NCBI GenBank assembly: GCA_934177725.1
Contig: CAKPPO010000007.1
Span: 1 to 64,000 of the forward strand
Direction: 5' to 3'
Source: an uncultured Clostridia bacterium
GTDB lineage: Bacteria > Bacillota > Clostridia > TANB77 > CAG-508
Length of the DNA: 64,000 nt
Below are positions 36,831-44,235 of the stretch, piece by piece. Both the position numbers and the translations under genes were made by a program. How positions within the stretch are numbered: position 1 is the stretch's first letter; the number at the start of each line of letters is the position of its first letter. The notes beneath the pieces were generated by a model that ran no database searches, was not told the origin of the DNA, and was given only the letters and a program-made list of their open reading frames with translations.

Positions 36831-36875
36831 GTTTATAGGTAAAACCAAACTAAAAACCTAAATATATTATAACAA
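36831..36875 (+). repeat. Leader repeat copy 2 (ATAGGTAAAACC ... AAAAACCTAAATAT)
   Basis: A second copy of the segment at 1770-1812, here just upstream of the ibrB-like gene. The shared parts are GTTTATAGGTAAAACC and AAAAACCTAAATAT, followed by a run ending ACAA before the ribosome binding site. Confidence 0.5.
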
Positions 36876-36892
36876 GAAGGAAAAAAGCAAAA

Positions 36893-37420
36893 ATGAGTGA
36901 GATAACATTTCCAGTACTTAATGTAAAAATGGTAGACATAGATAAAGTAATAGCGAACGATTATAACCCTAATAAGGTTGCACCACCAGAAATGGAATTA
37001 TTAAAACATTCAATAGAAGAAGATGGATATACACAACCAATTGTAACTTATTATGATAAAGAAAATGATAAATATATAGTTATAGACGGATTTCACCGTT
37101 ATCGTTGTGCCAAAGAATATTTTAACTTAAAACAAATTCCAATTGTTACAATAGATAAAGATTTGGAAAATCGTATGGCAAGTACAATAAGACATAATAG
37201 AGCTAGAGGAACTCATCAAATTATTGACATGTCACATATTGTAATGCAATTAACAGATATGGGGTGGACAGAAAAGCAAATTTCAAAACATTTAGGAATG
37301 GAACTAGATGAAATTATAAGATTAAAACAAATAACAGGGTTAAAAGATATGTTTGCAAATCATGTTTTTAGCAAATCTTGGGAAGAATTTGATGAAAAAA
37401 TTCGTAAAGAAAGAATATAA
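36893..37420 (+). CDS. ibrB: IbrB-like ParB-domain protein
   Basis: This 175-aa protein has a ParB/Srx-type N-terminal domain. IDKVIANDYNPNKV and ELLKHSIEEDGYTQPIVTY are followed by VIDGFHRYRCAKEYF, with the conserved GxHR-like nucleotide-binding motif. A helix-turn-helix-like segment near GWTEKQISKHLGMELDEIIRL follows. This is the IbrB layout and it is paired with an ibrA-like gene 465 bp upstream. ParB domains of this kind bind or hydrolyse nucleotides. The pair may act on DNA, RNA or a small nucleotide; none is proven. Confidence 0.9.
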   Translation: MSEITFPVLNVKMVDIDKVIANDYNPNKVAPPEMELLKHSIEEDGYTQPIVTYYDKENDKYIVIDGFHRYRCAKEYFNLKQIPIVTIDKDLENRMASTIRHNRARGTHQIIDMSHIVMQLTDMGWTEKQISKHLGMELDEIIRLKQITGLKDMFANHVFSKSWEEFDEKIRKERI

Positions 37421-37474
37421 TTTTTTTATTTTTGAACATACTAATTATATATAAAAAAGAAAGGAAGAGTTAGT

Positions 37475-37636
37475 ATGGAAAGAGATCAAAAAATTAATTG
37501 TACAGTAACAAGCTGTAAATATAATGAAGAAGGAAGACAAGAATGTTCCTTAAAACAAATAGTAGTTACACCAGTAGAAAATTGCGATACAAAGCAACCA
37601 GATGAATCTATGTGTAGTAGCTATAAAAATAAGTAA
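37475..37636 (+). CDS. DUF1540 small cysteine-rich protein
   Basis: This 53-aa protein begins MERDQKINCTVTSCKYN and continues with a Cys at residue 24, KQIVVTPVENC and SMCSSYKNK. The spacing of the Cys residues and the V/I-x-V-T-P strand match the DUF1540 family, which is common in spore-forming Firmicutes and of unknown function. The Cys set suggests metal binding. ATG follows AAAGGAAGAG, and a terminator follows. Confidence 0.85.
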   Translation: MERDQKINCTVTSCKYNEEGRQECSLKQIVVTPVENCDTKQPDESMCSSYKNK

Positions 37637-37640
37637 AAAT

Positions 37641-37675
37641 AAAAACCACTAGACAATTTTGTCTAGCGGTTTTTA
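37641..37675 (+). terminator. Terminator of the DUF1540 gene
   Basis: AAAAACCACTAGAC pairs with GTCTAGCGGTTTTT (one A-C mismatch), with the T-run within and after the stem. On the reverse strand it can also end the beta-CASP operon, which converges here. Confidence 0.8.
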
Positions 37676-37696
37676 TATGATATGAATATTTAATTT

Positions 37697-37948
37697 TTAA
37701 TACACAGATGCATTGAAATTATCAGACAAAATGCAACGTACATCACTTTTATAAGATACCTCTAAGCCTAATTTAGATGCTATACCACTTGCAGTGGAAG
37801 GAGAAATATGCTTATCAAAAGTAATATGAAAGCAATGTTTTCCTTTCCGCTTAATTTTAAATGGAATTTTTGTACAAGTACCAATTAAGCTAGTCATACC
37901 TTGTTGATTGTAAAGAGATTTTTTTGAGCGGATTGTTAGGTGTGTCAT
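37697..37948 (-). CDS. Small basic protein, translationally coupled to the beta-CASP gene
   Basis: This 83-aa basic protein is of unknown family. The mid-part FKIKRKGKHCFHITFDKHIS is rich in Lys and His and could bind nucleic acid. Its ATG overlaps the stop of the upstream nuclease gene (ATGA), so the two are almost certainly made together. No membrane segment is visible. Confidence 0.75.
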   Translation of the reverse strand: MTHLTIRSKKSLYNQQGMTSLIGTCTKIPFKIKRKGKHCFHITFDKHISPSTASGIASKLGLEVSYKSDVRCILSDNFNASVY

Positions 37949-39363
37949 ATGCAGTTTCTCCTTTCAAAAGTTTGAACAATTCCATCAGAAGTAATCCTAA
38001 ACGTAACGTTAGAAGATAAAACATAAGTCTTTACACCAAAAGTTTCTTCCAAGTCATTTGAAAAATCAACTTCCACAGCAGGCTCGCCATGAGTAACAAC
38101 AATAGATTTTACATTCTCATGATTAAATGGTTTAATGAATCCTTTTAATGCCTCCAATTTGGCATGCGCAGAGAACTCGTCAGTATCGCAAAATGTAGCT
38201 ACAATATTACTTGAATCTCTAAGCATACCTAATTTAGAATTAGGACTTAAGTGACCTGTTGCATGAATCAAGGCATTGGGATTTAAAGAAAACTTATCAA
38301 TGTACGACTTTGAAGGACCATAGCTTCCCATTCCCGAAGATGCAACTATAACTTTAGGAGTAGTATTATGCTTTAACAATTTTCTCAAAACCTTATCTTC
38401 TACAAAAGTAAGATTTTGGGGAAGAAAATCTTTTGTATGTGGATACATTTTGAATACTCCTTCTAGAAATAACTTAGTACATCCAATGCTTGTTTTACCA
38501 TCATTGTAAATAGGATATTTAGTATCAAGAATTCCAACATCTTGAGCCTCTTTTAAAGAGTAGTCTACTTCTTGTGTCCGCACAAATGAAAAAGCAGGGA
38601 CTATTACAGTTTTATTTTCCTTTAAAGCTTTCACAACATTTTTTATAAAACAAGCGTGTGACAAATCTGAAATTTTAGTATTACCATATGTGGATTCGAT
38701 AACAATTGTTAGATTTGGTAAATTATATACCCATTGAGGTAAAGGATTTACTTTAAAAAAAGTATTGTGGTCATTGTAATCACCTGATATAACAATATTT
38801 ACGTCCTCATATCCTGAATAGGTAAGTTGAATCAAAGTAACAACTGCACCTGGTACATGCCCATTATCAAAAAAGCAAATTGAAATATTATCATTATACT
38901 TTATTTGCTTATGATATGCACATCCAACCATGTAGTCACACATTTTTTGCGTTTCCAATTCTGTATAAGCTGGTTCAATACCTTTCTTTTTTGCATGGCG
39001 TTTTTCAATTTTCAAACAGTCTTCTAAAAAGACTTCCCTTAAAAAAGTTTTGGTGACATATGTGGTAAAAATAGGTCCTTGAAAACCATTTTTTATGGCA
39101 AAAGGGTATCTTCCATAATGATCAAGGTGTCCGTGAGTTAGAATACCAAATTCAGGTTTTGTAACATCAAATTTGAAAGAAGAATTTAGTAATTCATCAT
39201 CATCTTCACCTTGAAAAGAGCCACAATCAATAATACCAGCAATATTGGACGTATATCCATCTGTTCCATATGTCTTTTCTGGAAAGTACATATCTAATAA
39301 CTGACATGTTCCAGTTACACCAGATTTTTCATCTGATAAGTCTGCATATATCCGTTTTGACAT
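37945..39363 (-). CDS. Beta-CASP metallo-beta-lactamase nuclease-like protein
   Basis: The 472-aa protein has the MBL zinc motif THGHLDH (76-82), the downstream His in GHVPGAVV, and SGDYN as the fourth motif. The beta-CASP segments follow: VIESTYGNT (motif A), VIVASSGMGSYGP (motif B region) and VVTHGEPA (motif C His). This is the architecture of RNA-processing CPSF/YSH1-type nucleases, not of RNase J. It is transcribed divergently from the M41 hybrid protease gene and coupled to an 83-aa protein. The start follows AAAGGATGATTG. Confidence 0.92.
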   Translation of the reverse strand: MSKRIYADLSDEKSGVTGTCQLLDMYFPEKTYGTDGYTSNIAGIIDCGSFQGEDDDELLNSSFKFDVTKPEFGILTHGHLDHYGRYPFAIKNGFQGPIFTTYVTKTFLREVFLEDCLKIEKRHAKKKGIEPAYTELETQKMCDYMVGCAYHKQIKYNDNISICFFDNGHVPGAVVTLIQLTYSGYEDVNIVISGDYNDHNTFFKVNPLPQWVYNLPNLTIVIESTYGNTKISDLSHACFIKNVVKALKENKTVIVPAFSFVRTQEVDYSLKEAQDVGILDTKYPIYNDGKTSIGCTKLFLEGVFKMYPHTKDFLPQNLTFVEDKVLRKLLKHNTTPKVIVASSGMGSYGPSKSYIDKFSLNPNALIHATGHLSPNSKLGMLRDSSNIVATFCDTDEFSAHAKLEALKGFIKPFNHENVKSIVVTHGEPAVEVDFSNDLEETFGVKTYVLSSNVTFRITSDGIVQTFERRNCI

Positions 39364-39425
39364 TCAATCATCCTTTCTCATAATTTAAATAAAAAATATG
39401 ATTAATAGTTACATAATTCATAAAT

Positions 39426-39454
39426 ATTCTAACATCTTAATTACATAAAATCAA
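39426..39454 (-). promoter_or_regulatory. Sigma-A promoter of the beta-CASP operon
   Basis: On the reverse strand TTGATT (39454-39449), a 17-bp spacer and TAGAAT (39431-39426), about 63 bp before the start codon. Confidence 0.65.
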
Positions 39455-39470
39455 TAAAAAGTTAAAAATA

Positions 39471-39500
39471 ATTGAAAAATATCGAAAAATGTTGAAAAAC
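39471..39500 (+). promoter_or_regulatory. Three direct 10-bp repeats, possible operator
   Basis: ATTGAAAAAT, ATCGAAAAAT and GTTGAAAAAC follow one another with exactly one-helical-turn spacing. The last overlaps the -35 box of the hybrid protease promoter. The array lies between two divergent promoters, as expected for a shared regulator site. Confidence 0.45.
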
Positions 39501-39520
39501 ATAAATAAATATGATAATAT
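39492..39520 (+). promoter_or_regulatory. Sigma-A promoter of the hybrid protease gene
   Basis: TTGAAA (39492-39497), a 17-bp spacer and TAATAT (39515-39520). The leader to the start codon is about 130 nt and holds no further gene. Confidence 0.6.
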
Positions 39521-39656
39521 ATTTACATAAAAATGAACTGATAGTGTTTAGGATTCTAAATACTTTTATTAATTGGAAAGGAGAAGGAAAAATTATAATT
39601 TGTAAGTACTACAAAAACGTAATGAACCATAAACAATCATAAAGGAGGTAGTAATT

Positions 39657-41270
39657 ATGAAAAAAAAGAATGGCTATATTTTACTTTCAATAAGAAGAGA
39701 GGGAAAAGAGGATGAAATTATAAAAATATCTGCAGATGAATTAAAGCAAACTTTAAAACATGCGAAAATAGGAAAAGATGCAGAAGATGTAGAACTTCAG
39801 TTTGTAACTGAGAATGAGAAAATGCTAACCATTCCTATGCGGGTGAGCGGAGTACAAACTCTAATAAAAAGTGCAGAACTTATGGTAAACTTAGTACCTA
39901 TAGCTTTGGAAAAATATTTAATAGATGTAAGCCAAAAGTTTGCTAAAAAGCAGGTAATGCCACTAATTGGAAGAGATAATGAAATAGAAAAGATATGGTT
40001 TTATTTGTCTCAAAAAACAAGAAACAATGTATTTTTAGTTGGTGAAACAGATGTAGGAAAGACAGCAATTGCAGCAGAAGTTGCAAGACAGCTTGCAACA
40101 AATCAATGTCCAAAAGAGTTCTTTAATAAAAGAGTGATAGAATTTAATCCGGAAAAGATATTACGGATTGAAAAAGATTTTTTGGTAAAAAAAATAGTCA
40201 AGAAAATCTTTAATTTTTTAGTTATAAACCGAAAAAAAATTGTTCTATATGTGGATAAAGCATTATTCATGAAAACAGATTATTGGCTTGTCAGAATGTT
40301 ATATGCTTTAATTATTCAATACAAAATTCCTTTTATTACAACATGCAGTACAGAAGATTTTGATGATTACTTTTTACCGGATGACATGATAGCAAAGTAT
40401 TTAAATGAAGTATATGTTGAAGAACCTGAACTTGAAGAATTACAGCCGATGATAAAAAATCATATAGAGTCCTTAGAGAAAAAATATAAAGTTCAAATAG
40501 ATGATAATATGATTAAGTTCGGAATATATACTTCATGTCTTTCTGAATCGCCTTCTTGCAACCCTGGCAATGTAATTAGTATCTTTGAAAAAGCATTTTT
40601 GGAAACTAAAAGAAAAGGCAAAAAAAATGTAGATAAGCAGGCTATATTAAGTTGTTACAACACATATCTTAAATTGTATAATAATACAAGTGAAGATCAA
40701 AAAAGAATGATTGCTTATCATGAAACTGGACATTATATTGTTTCACAAAAATGTCTAAATGTAAAAGATGAAAAAATAGCTTTTGTTTCCATTCTTCCAA
40801 TGATGGACTTTCTTGGAGTAAACTGGCCATATAAAATTACAGGGAAAACATTAAACTATTCCAGAGAGTATTACATTGACCAAATAGCAATGTATTTAGG
40901 CGGAAGATTAGGAGAAAGACTTCTCACAAATAAAGATTCTACAGGGGCATGTTCAGATCTGGATGATGCTAATACAATAGCTCGAAATATGATTATGTAT
41001 TATGGACTTTCCAAAGATAAGACTAATAAAAACAGATCATATATAAATGAATATGGAGTGAGAGAATATCTTATTTCAAACGAAAAAAAAGATCTGCTTG
41101 ATAAGGAGATTCAAGACATAATTAATGAAGGAGCGGAATGTGCAGAAACAATCTTAAAAGAAAACAAAGAGTTATTTGAAATTGTTGCAGAGAAACTTTT
41201 AAAAGAGGAAATTCTTACAGGTGAACAGCTTGAACAAATCTGCAAGGAACACGAAAAATCAAAAAAATAA
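39657..41270 (+). CDS. ClpA/B-like AAA ATPase domain fused to an FtsH-type M41 zinc protease
   Basis: This 537-aa protein has no membrane helix. Residues 100-150 (PLIGRDNEIEK, then LVGETDVGKTAIAAEVARQL) match the first AAA domain of ClpA/ClpB, with an intact Walker A at 129-136. The Walker B reads IVLYVDKA (195-202), with Lys instead of the catalytic Glu. The Arg-finger region reads MIAKYLNEVYVEEP instead of ...LERRFQ.V.V.EP. Residues 350-530 are peptidase M41: HETGH (355-359), LGGRLGERL (414-422) and the Asp ligand in TGACSDLDDA. FtsH itself has a different AAA domain and is membrane-bound. ATG follows AAAGGAGGTAG. Confidence 0.9.
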   Translation: MKKKNGYILLSIRREGKEDEIIKISADELKQTLKHAKIGKDAEDVELQFVTENEKMLTIPMRVSGVQTLIKSAELMVNLVPIALEKYLIDVSQKFAKKQVMPLIGRDNEIEKIWFYLSQKTRNNVFLVGETDVGKTAIAAEVARQLATNQCPKEFFNKRVIEFNPEKILRIEKDFLVKKIVKKIFNFLVINRKKIVLYVDKALFMKTDYWLVRMLYALIIQYKIPFITTCSTEDFDDYFLPDDMIAKYLNEVYVEEPELEELQPMIKNHIESLEKKYKVQIDDNMIKFGIYTSCLSESPSCNPGNVISIFEKAFLETKRKGKKNVDKQAILSCYNTYLKLYNNTSEDQKRMIAYHETGHYIVSQKCLNVKDEKIAFVSILPMMDFLGVNWPYKITGKTLNYSREYYIDQIAMYLGGRLGERLLTNKDSTGACSDLDDANTIARNMIMYYGLSKDKTNKNRSYINEYGVREYLISNEKKDLLDKEIQDIINEGAECAETILKENKELFEIVAEKLLKEEILTGEQLEQICKEHEKSKK

Positions 41271-41280
41271 TTTTTCCTTA

Positions 41281-41312
41281 AAAATGAGCACAGTTAATAT
41301 TGTGCTCATTTT
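41281..41312 (+). terminator. Terminator of the hybrid protease gene
   Basis: AAAATGAGCACA pairs with TGTGCTCATTTT, 11 bp after the stop codon. Confidence 0.8.
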
Positions 41313-41332
41313 CATATATTTTTTCTTTTTTG

Positions 41333-41361
41333 TTGACTTATAAAAATTATAAATATATAAT
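41333..41361 (+). promoter_or_regulatory. Sigma-A promoter of fba
   Basis: TTGACT (41333-41338), a 17-bp spacer and TATAAT (41356-41361). This near-perfect promoter fits a highly expressed glycolytic gene. Confidence 0.85.
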
Positions 41362-41402
41362 ACCAAAAGAAGAAATAATAAAGTAACAAGGAGGAAATAT
41401 AT

Positions 41403-42332
41403 ATGTTAGTTACAACAAAAGAAATGTTTAAAAAATCAATGGAAGAGCACTTTGCAATTGGTGCATTTAATGTAAACAATATGGAAATAATTCAAGGAAT
41501 AATGGATGCAGCAGCAGAAAATAAATCACCAGTTGTTTTACAAGCGTCATCTAGTGCAATAAAATATGCAAGAATAGGATATTTAAAGAAAATGGTAGAA
41601 GCAGCTGTAGAAGAACATCCAGAAGTTCCAGTAGCACTTCATTTAGACCATGGACCAGATTTCGAAACTTGTAAAATGTGTGTAGATGCAGGGTTTACAT
41701 CTGTAATGTTTGACGGCTCAAAATATGACTTTGAAGAAAATGTAAGACTTACAAAAGAAGTTGTAGATTATGCACATGCTCATGGAGTAGTAGTAGAAGC
41801 TGAACTTGGAAAATTAGCAGGAATAGAAGATGATGTAAATGTAGCAGCAGATGATGCTATGTATACAGACCCAGAACAAGCAAAAGAATTTGTAGAGAGA
41901 ACAGGATGTGATTCTTTAGCTATAGCTATAGGAACAAGTCATGGTGCCTACAAATTCAAAGGAGAGGCAAGATTAAGATTTGATATACTAGCAAAAGTAA
42001 AAGAATTAATACCAAATACACCAATAGTATTACATGGAGCATCAACAGTTATACCAGAACTTGTAGAGATGTGTAATAAATATGGTGGAGATATACCAGG
42101 AGCAAAAGGTGTACCAGACGAAATATTACACGAAGCAAGTCTAAAAGGAGTTTCTAAAATAAACGTAGATACAGACTTAAGATTAGCTATGACAGCACAA
42201 ATAAGAAAAGTATTTGTAGAAGAACCATCTGCATTTGATCCAAGAAAATATTTAACACCTGCAAGAGAAGAGGTAAAAGCGACAGTTTCTCACAAAATGA
42301 AAGATGTATTTGGCTCAGCTAACAGAATTTAA
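41403..42332 (+). CDS. fba: Fructose-1,6-bisphosphate aldolase, class II
   Basis: This zinc enzyme of glycolysis splits fructose 1,6-bisphosphate into two triose phosphates. The 309-aa protein shows HLDHGPDFETCKMCVDAGFT with zinc ligands, VEAELGKLAG, and IGTSHGAYKF. LHGASTV and INVDTDLRLAM follow. ATG follows AAGGAGGAAAT. It has its own strong promoter and a downstream hairpin. Confidence 0.97.
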   Translation: MLVTTKEMFKKSMEEHFAIGAFNVNNMEIIQGIMDAAAENKSPVVLQASSSAIKYARIGYLKKMVEAAVEEHPEVPVALHLDHGPDFETCKMCVDAGFTSVMFDGSKYDFEENVRLTKEVVDYAHAHGVVVEAELGKLAGIEDDVNVAADDAMYTDPEQAKEFVERTGCDSLAIAIGTSHGAYKFKGEARLRFDILAKVKELIPNTPIVLHGASTVIPELVEMCNKYGGDIPGAKGVPDEILHEASLKGVSKINVDTDLRLAMTAQIRKVFVEEPSAFDPRKYLTPAREEVKATVSHKMKDVFGSANRI

Positions 42333-42333
42333 A

Positions 42334-42345
42334 TTTTAGGGACGG
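42334..42345. repeat. TTTTAGGGACGG unit, left copy
   Basis: This short unit lies directly after the fba stop. An inverted partner (rc of TTAATCCGTCCTTAAAATCT) is at 42521-42540 at the 3' end of smpB. The same core, inverted, closes each unit of the tandem repeat at 2649-2702. Confidence 0.45.
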
Positions 42346-42416
42346 ACTTAAGAATTTAAAATTTTTAAATAAATAACTTTGAAATAGAAAAGCTAGCCTA
42401 AGATTTTCTAGATAAA

Positions 42417-42457
42417 AAAGGACGTGAAAATATTTAATAATTCACGTTCTTCTTTTA
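42417..42457 (+). terminator. Hairpin terminator after fba
   Basis: AAGGACGTGAA pairs with TTCACGTTCTT (one G-U), followed by a T-rich run. A-runs on the left side also allow function in the opposite direction for smpB. Confidence 0.75.
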
Positions 42458-42538
42458 ATATAAGCTTATATTCTTTTAGTTATAATCTCTTTCCTAAAAT
42501 CTAAGAAGATTATAATTTTTTTAATCCGTCCTTAAAAT

Positions 42539-42991
42539 CTAAAAATTCTTTTCAGATAAATGTTGTTTAATTCTTCTTTCAGCATCTTTTTTAGCAATAT
42601 CTTCACGTTTATCATATAGTTTTTTACCTTTTCCAATACCAAGTTCAAGTTTAACAAAGGAGCCTTTAAAATATAGACTTATTGGTACTAAAGTATAACC
42701 TTTTTGCTTTATTAAACCTACTAATTTTCTTATTTCTTGTTTGTTTAATAATAGTTTTCTATCACGCATAGGATCTTTATTAAAAATATTTCCATGTTCA
42801 TATGGACTTATATGCATAGAATGAATAAAAACTTCGCCATTATCTATTGAAGCATAACTATCTTTTAAATTAATTCTACCGCTTCTAATTGATTTTATTT
42901 CAGTACCTGTTAAAACAATGCCAGTCTCTATAGTATCTATAATGGTGTAATCATGCCTAGCAACAGGATTTTTTGCAATTAATTTTGTCAT
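42539..42991 (-). CDS. smpB: SsrA-binding protein SmpB
   Basis: It binds tmRNA and delivers it to stalled ribosomes for trans-translation. The 150-aa protein has the family features NPVARHDYTIIDTIETGIVL, GTEIKSIRSGRINLKDSY and LYFKGSFVKLELGIGKGKKL. The basic C-terminal tail KLYDKREDIAKKDAERRIKQ mimics the codon-anticodon helix. ATG follows GAAAGGTAA. No tmRNA gene was found in the window. Confidence 0.97.
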   Translation of the reverse strand: MTKLIAKNPVARHDYTIIDTIETGIVLTGTEIKSIRSGRINLKDSYASIDNGEVFIHSMHISPYEHGNIFNKDPMRDRKLLLNKQEIRKLVGLIKQKGYTLVPISLYFKGSFVKLELGIGKGKKLYDKREDIAKKDAERRIKQHLSEKNF

Positions 42992-43080
42992 AATAATTTA
43001 CCTTTCATATTTTTTATCTGTTTAATATTATAACAAAATAAAAGTTTCTTATCAAGACTTTTAATTTAGTATATATGTAA

Positions 43081-43114
43081 AAAGGTGAAACAACAATTCA
43101 GCCATTTCACCTTT
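43081..43114 (-). terminator. Terminator of the small exported protein gene (43119)
   Basis: On the reverse strand AAAGGTGAAA pairs with TTTCACCTTT and is followed by T-rich sequence, right after the stop of the 43119-43565 gene. Confidence 0.75.
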
Positions 43115-43118
43115 AATT

Positions 43119-43565
43119 TTAATAATTGTCATCATTATTATTGTGATGATCAATATTAATTTCATTTTGTTTTCCATAATACCATACAAGAGCAACTGTA
43201 ATAATACCTAAAATAGCTATAATAAGTATACTCCATGCTGTTGCCCCCATATTCAAGAATGAATTTCCAGAATTATTAGTTGTAGCAGATGTTCTAGTAG
43301 CATTATAATTACTATTATTTCTATTGTCTCTAGTCATATCATGGGTTGTATCTTGTGCTGCATCTTTTACGTCTGTAACACCTGCACGAATTCCTTCTCC
43401 AACATCTTTTGCAGTATCCTCTACAACATTTTCAGCTCCACCAACAAAATTTCTAACACCTTCTACTGCATCTTCACCCATATTGTTGCCTGCGAAAGAA
43501 TAAGTTATACCAAATAAAATTATGGAAAAGATAGTAGCAATAGTAATGAAAAGTTTCTTGTTCAT
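43119..43565 (-). CDS. Small exported protein with C-terminal membrane helix
   Basis: The family is not recognised. The 148-aa protein has a signal peptide (about residues 1-25, ending SFAG) and an acidic amphipathic stretch. That stretch has repeated VxD/GxxD/A patterns (EDAVEGVRNFVGGAENVVED ...), like small stress or LEA-like proteins. An Asn/Thr/Ser-rich linker, a membrane helix (about 109-130) and a His/Asn/Asp-rich tail follow. ATG follows AAGGAGG. It shares its layout with the gene at 43780-44139. Confidence 0.75.
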   Translation of the reverse strand: MNKKLFITIATIFSIILFGITYSFAGNNMGEDAVEGVRNFVGGAENVVEDTAKDVGEGIRAGVTDVKDAAQDTTHDMTRDNRNNSNYNATRTSATTNNSGNSFLNMGATAWSILIIAILGIITVALVWYYGKQNEINIDHHNNNDDNY

Positions 43566-43726
43566 AATAAACCTCCTTATATAAATAAAAAACGAAAATT
43601 AAAAAACATGACTTTAAAGACATATTTTTAATTTTAACTCAATATTATTATTTGTTTAAAAAAGTAAAATATGCAAAGAAAGATGAAGTTTAAAAATTTC
43701 CATACATAAAGATAAAAAAATAGCAA

Positions 43727-43760
43727 AAAATAAAGATATGTAAAAATACACATCTTTATA
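43727..43760 (-). terminator. Terminator of the small exported protein gene (43780)
   Basis: AAAGATATGT/ACACATCTTT hairpin (one mismatch). On the reverse strand it is followed by a long T-rich tract. Confidence 0.6.
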
Positions 43761-43779
43761 ATAAATTTTATTTTTTAAA

Positions 43780-44139
43780 TTATGAATGCATACGTATTAG
43801 AATTGCAATGCCTAACAAAATTAATACAACGCCTACAACAATTAATAAAATGTTTAAAATATTAGTAAAACCTAACGTTTCATTTTGAGTAGAAGAAGCT
43901 GTAGTAACTCTAGTAGATTCAGTATCAGTTATAGTTGAAGAATAATCTACAGAATTTTGACTATTAGTTATTAATTGATTTGAATAAGAATTACTTACAG
44001 TATTCGCACTAATATTGTTTTCAGTACTCGTAACAGAACTTGCTTGTAAATTCATATTAATATCTGTTGCATAAGAAAAAGACACAACAAATAATCCGAA
44101 CATCAGTATAATTAATAAAACTTTTACTATTTTAGTCAT
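43780..44139 (-). CDS. Small exported Ser/Thr/Asn-rich protein with C-terminal membrane helix
   Basis: The family is not recognised. The 119-aa protein has a signal peptide (about residues 1-24, ending FSYA) and about 65 residues of Ser/Thr/Asn-rich, probably disordered sequence. A C-terminal membrane helix (about 90-115) and the short basic tail RMHS follow. It resembles the 43119-43565 protein in layout, not in sequence. It may be a surface or sporulation-related protein. ATG follows TTAGGAGGTT. Confidence 0.72.
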   Translation of the reverse strand: MTKIVKVLLIILMFGLFVVSFSYATDINMNLQASSVTSTENNISANTVSNSYSNQLITNSQNSVDYSSTITDTESTRVTTASSTQNETLGFTNILNILLIVVGVVLILLGIAILIRMHS

Positions 44140-44235
44140 AATATAAAACCTCCTAATTAAGATAAATAAATATCTTTTTTCTTTTGATTAATATGATATT
44201 ATAATACACAAAAAAATTAAAAAAGTCTAGTATTT

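Noticed and set aside
39471..39500. Spo0A boxes in the divergent promoter
   Set aside because: The repeats contain GAAAAA but lack the TGTCGAA core, so they are listed only as an undefined possible operator.
42992..43118. tmRNA gene next to smpB
   Set aside because: No tRNA-like ends or tag-encoding frame were found around smpB.
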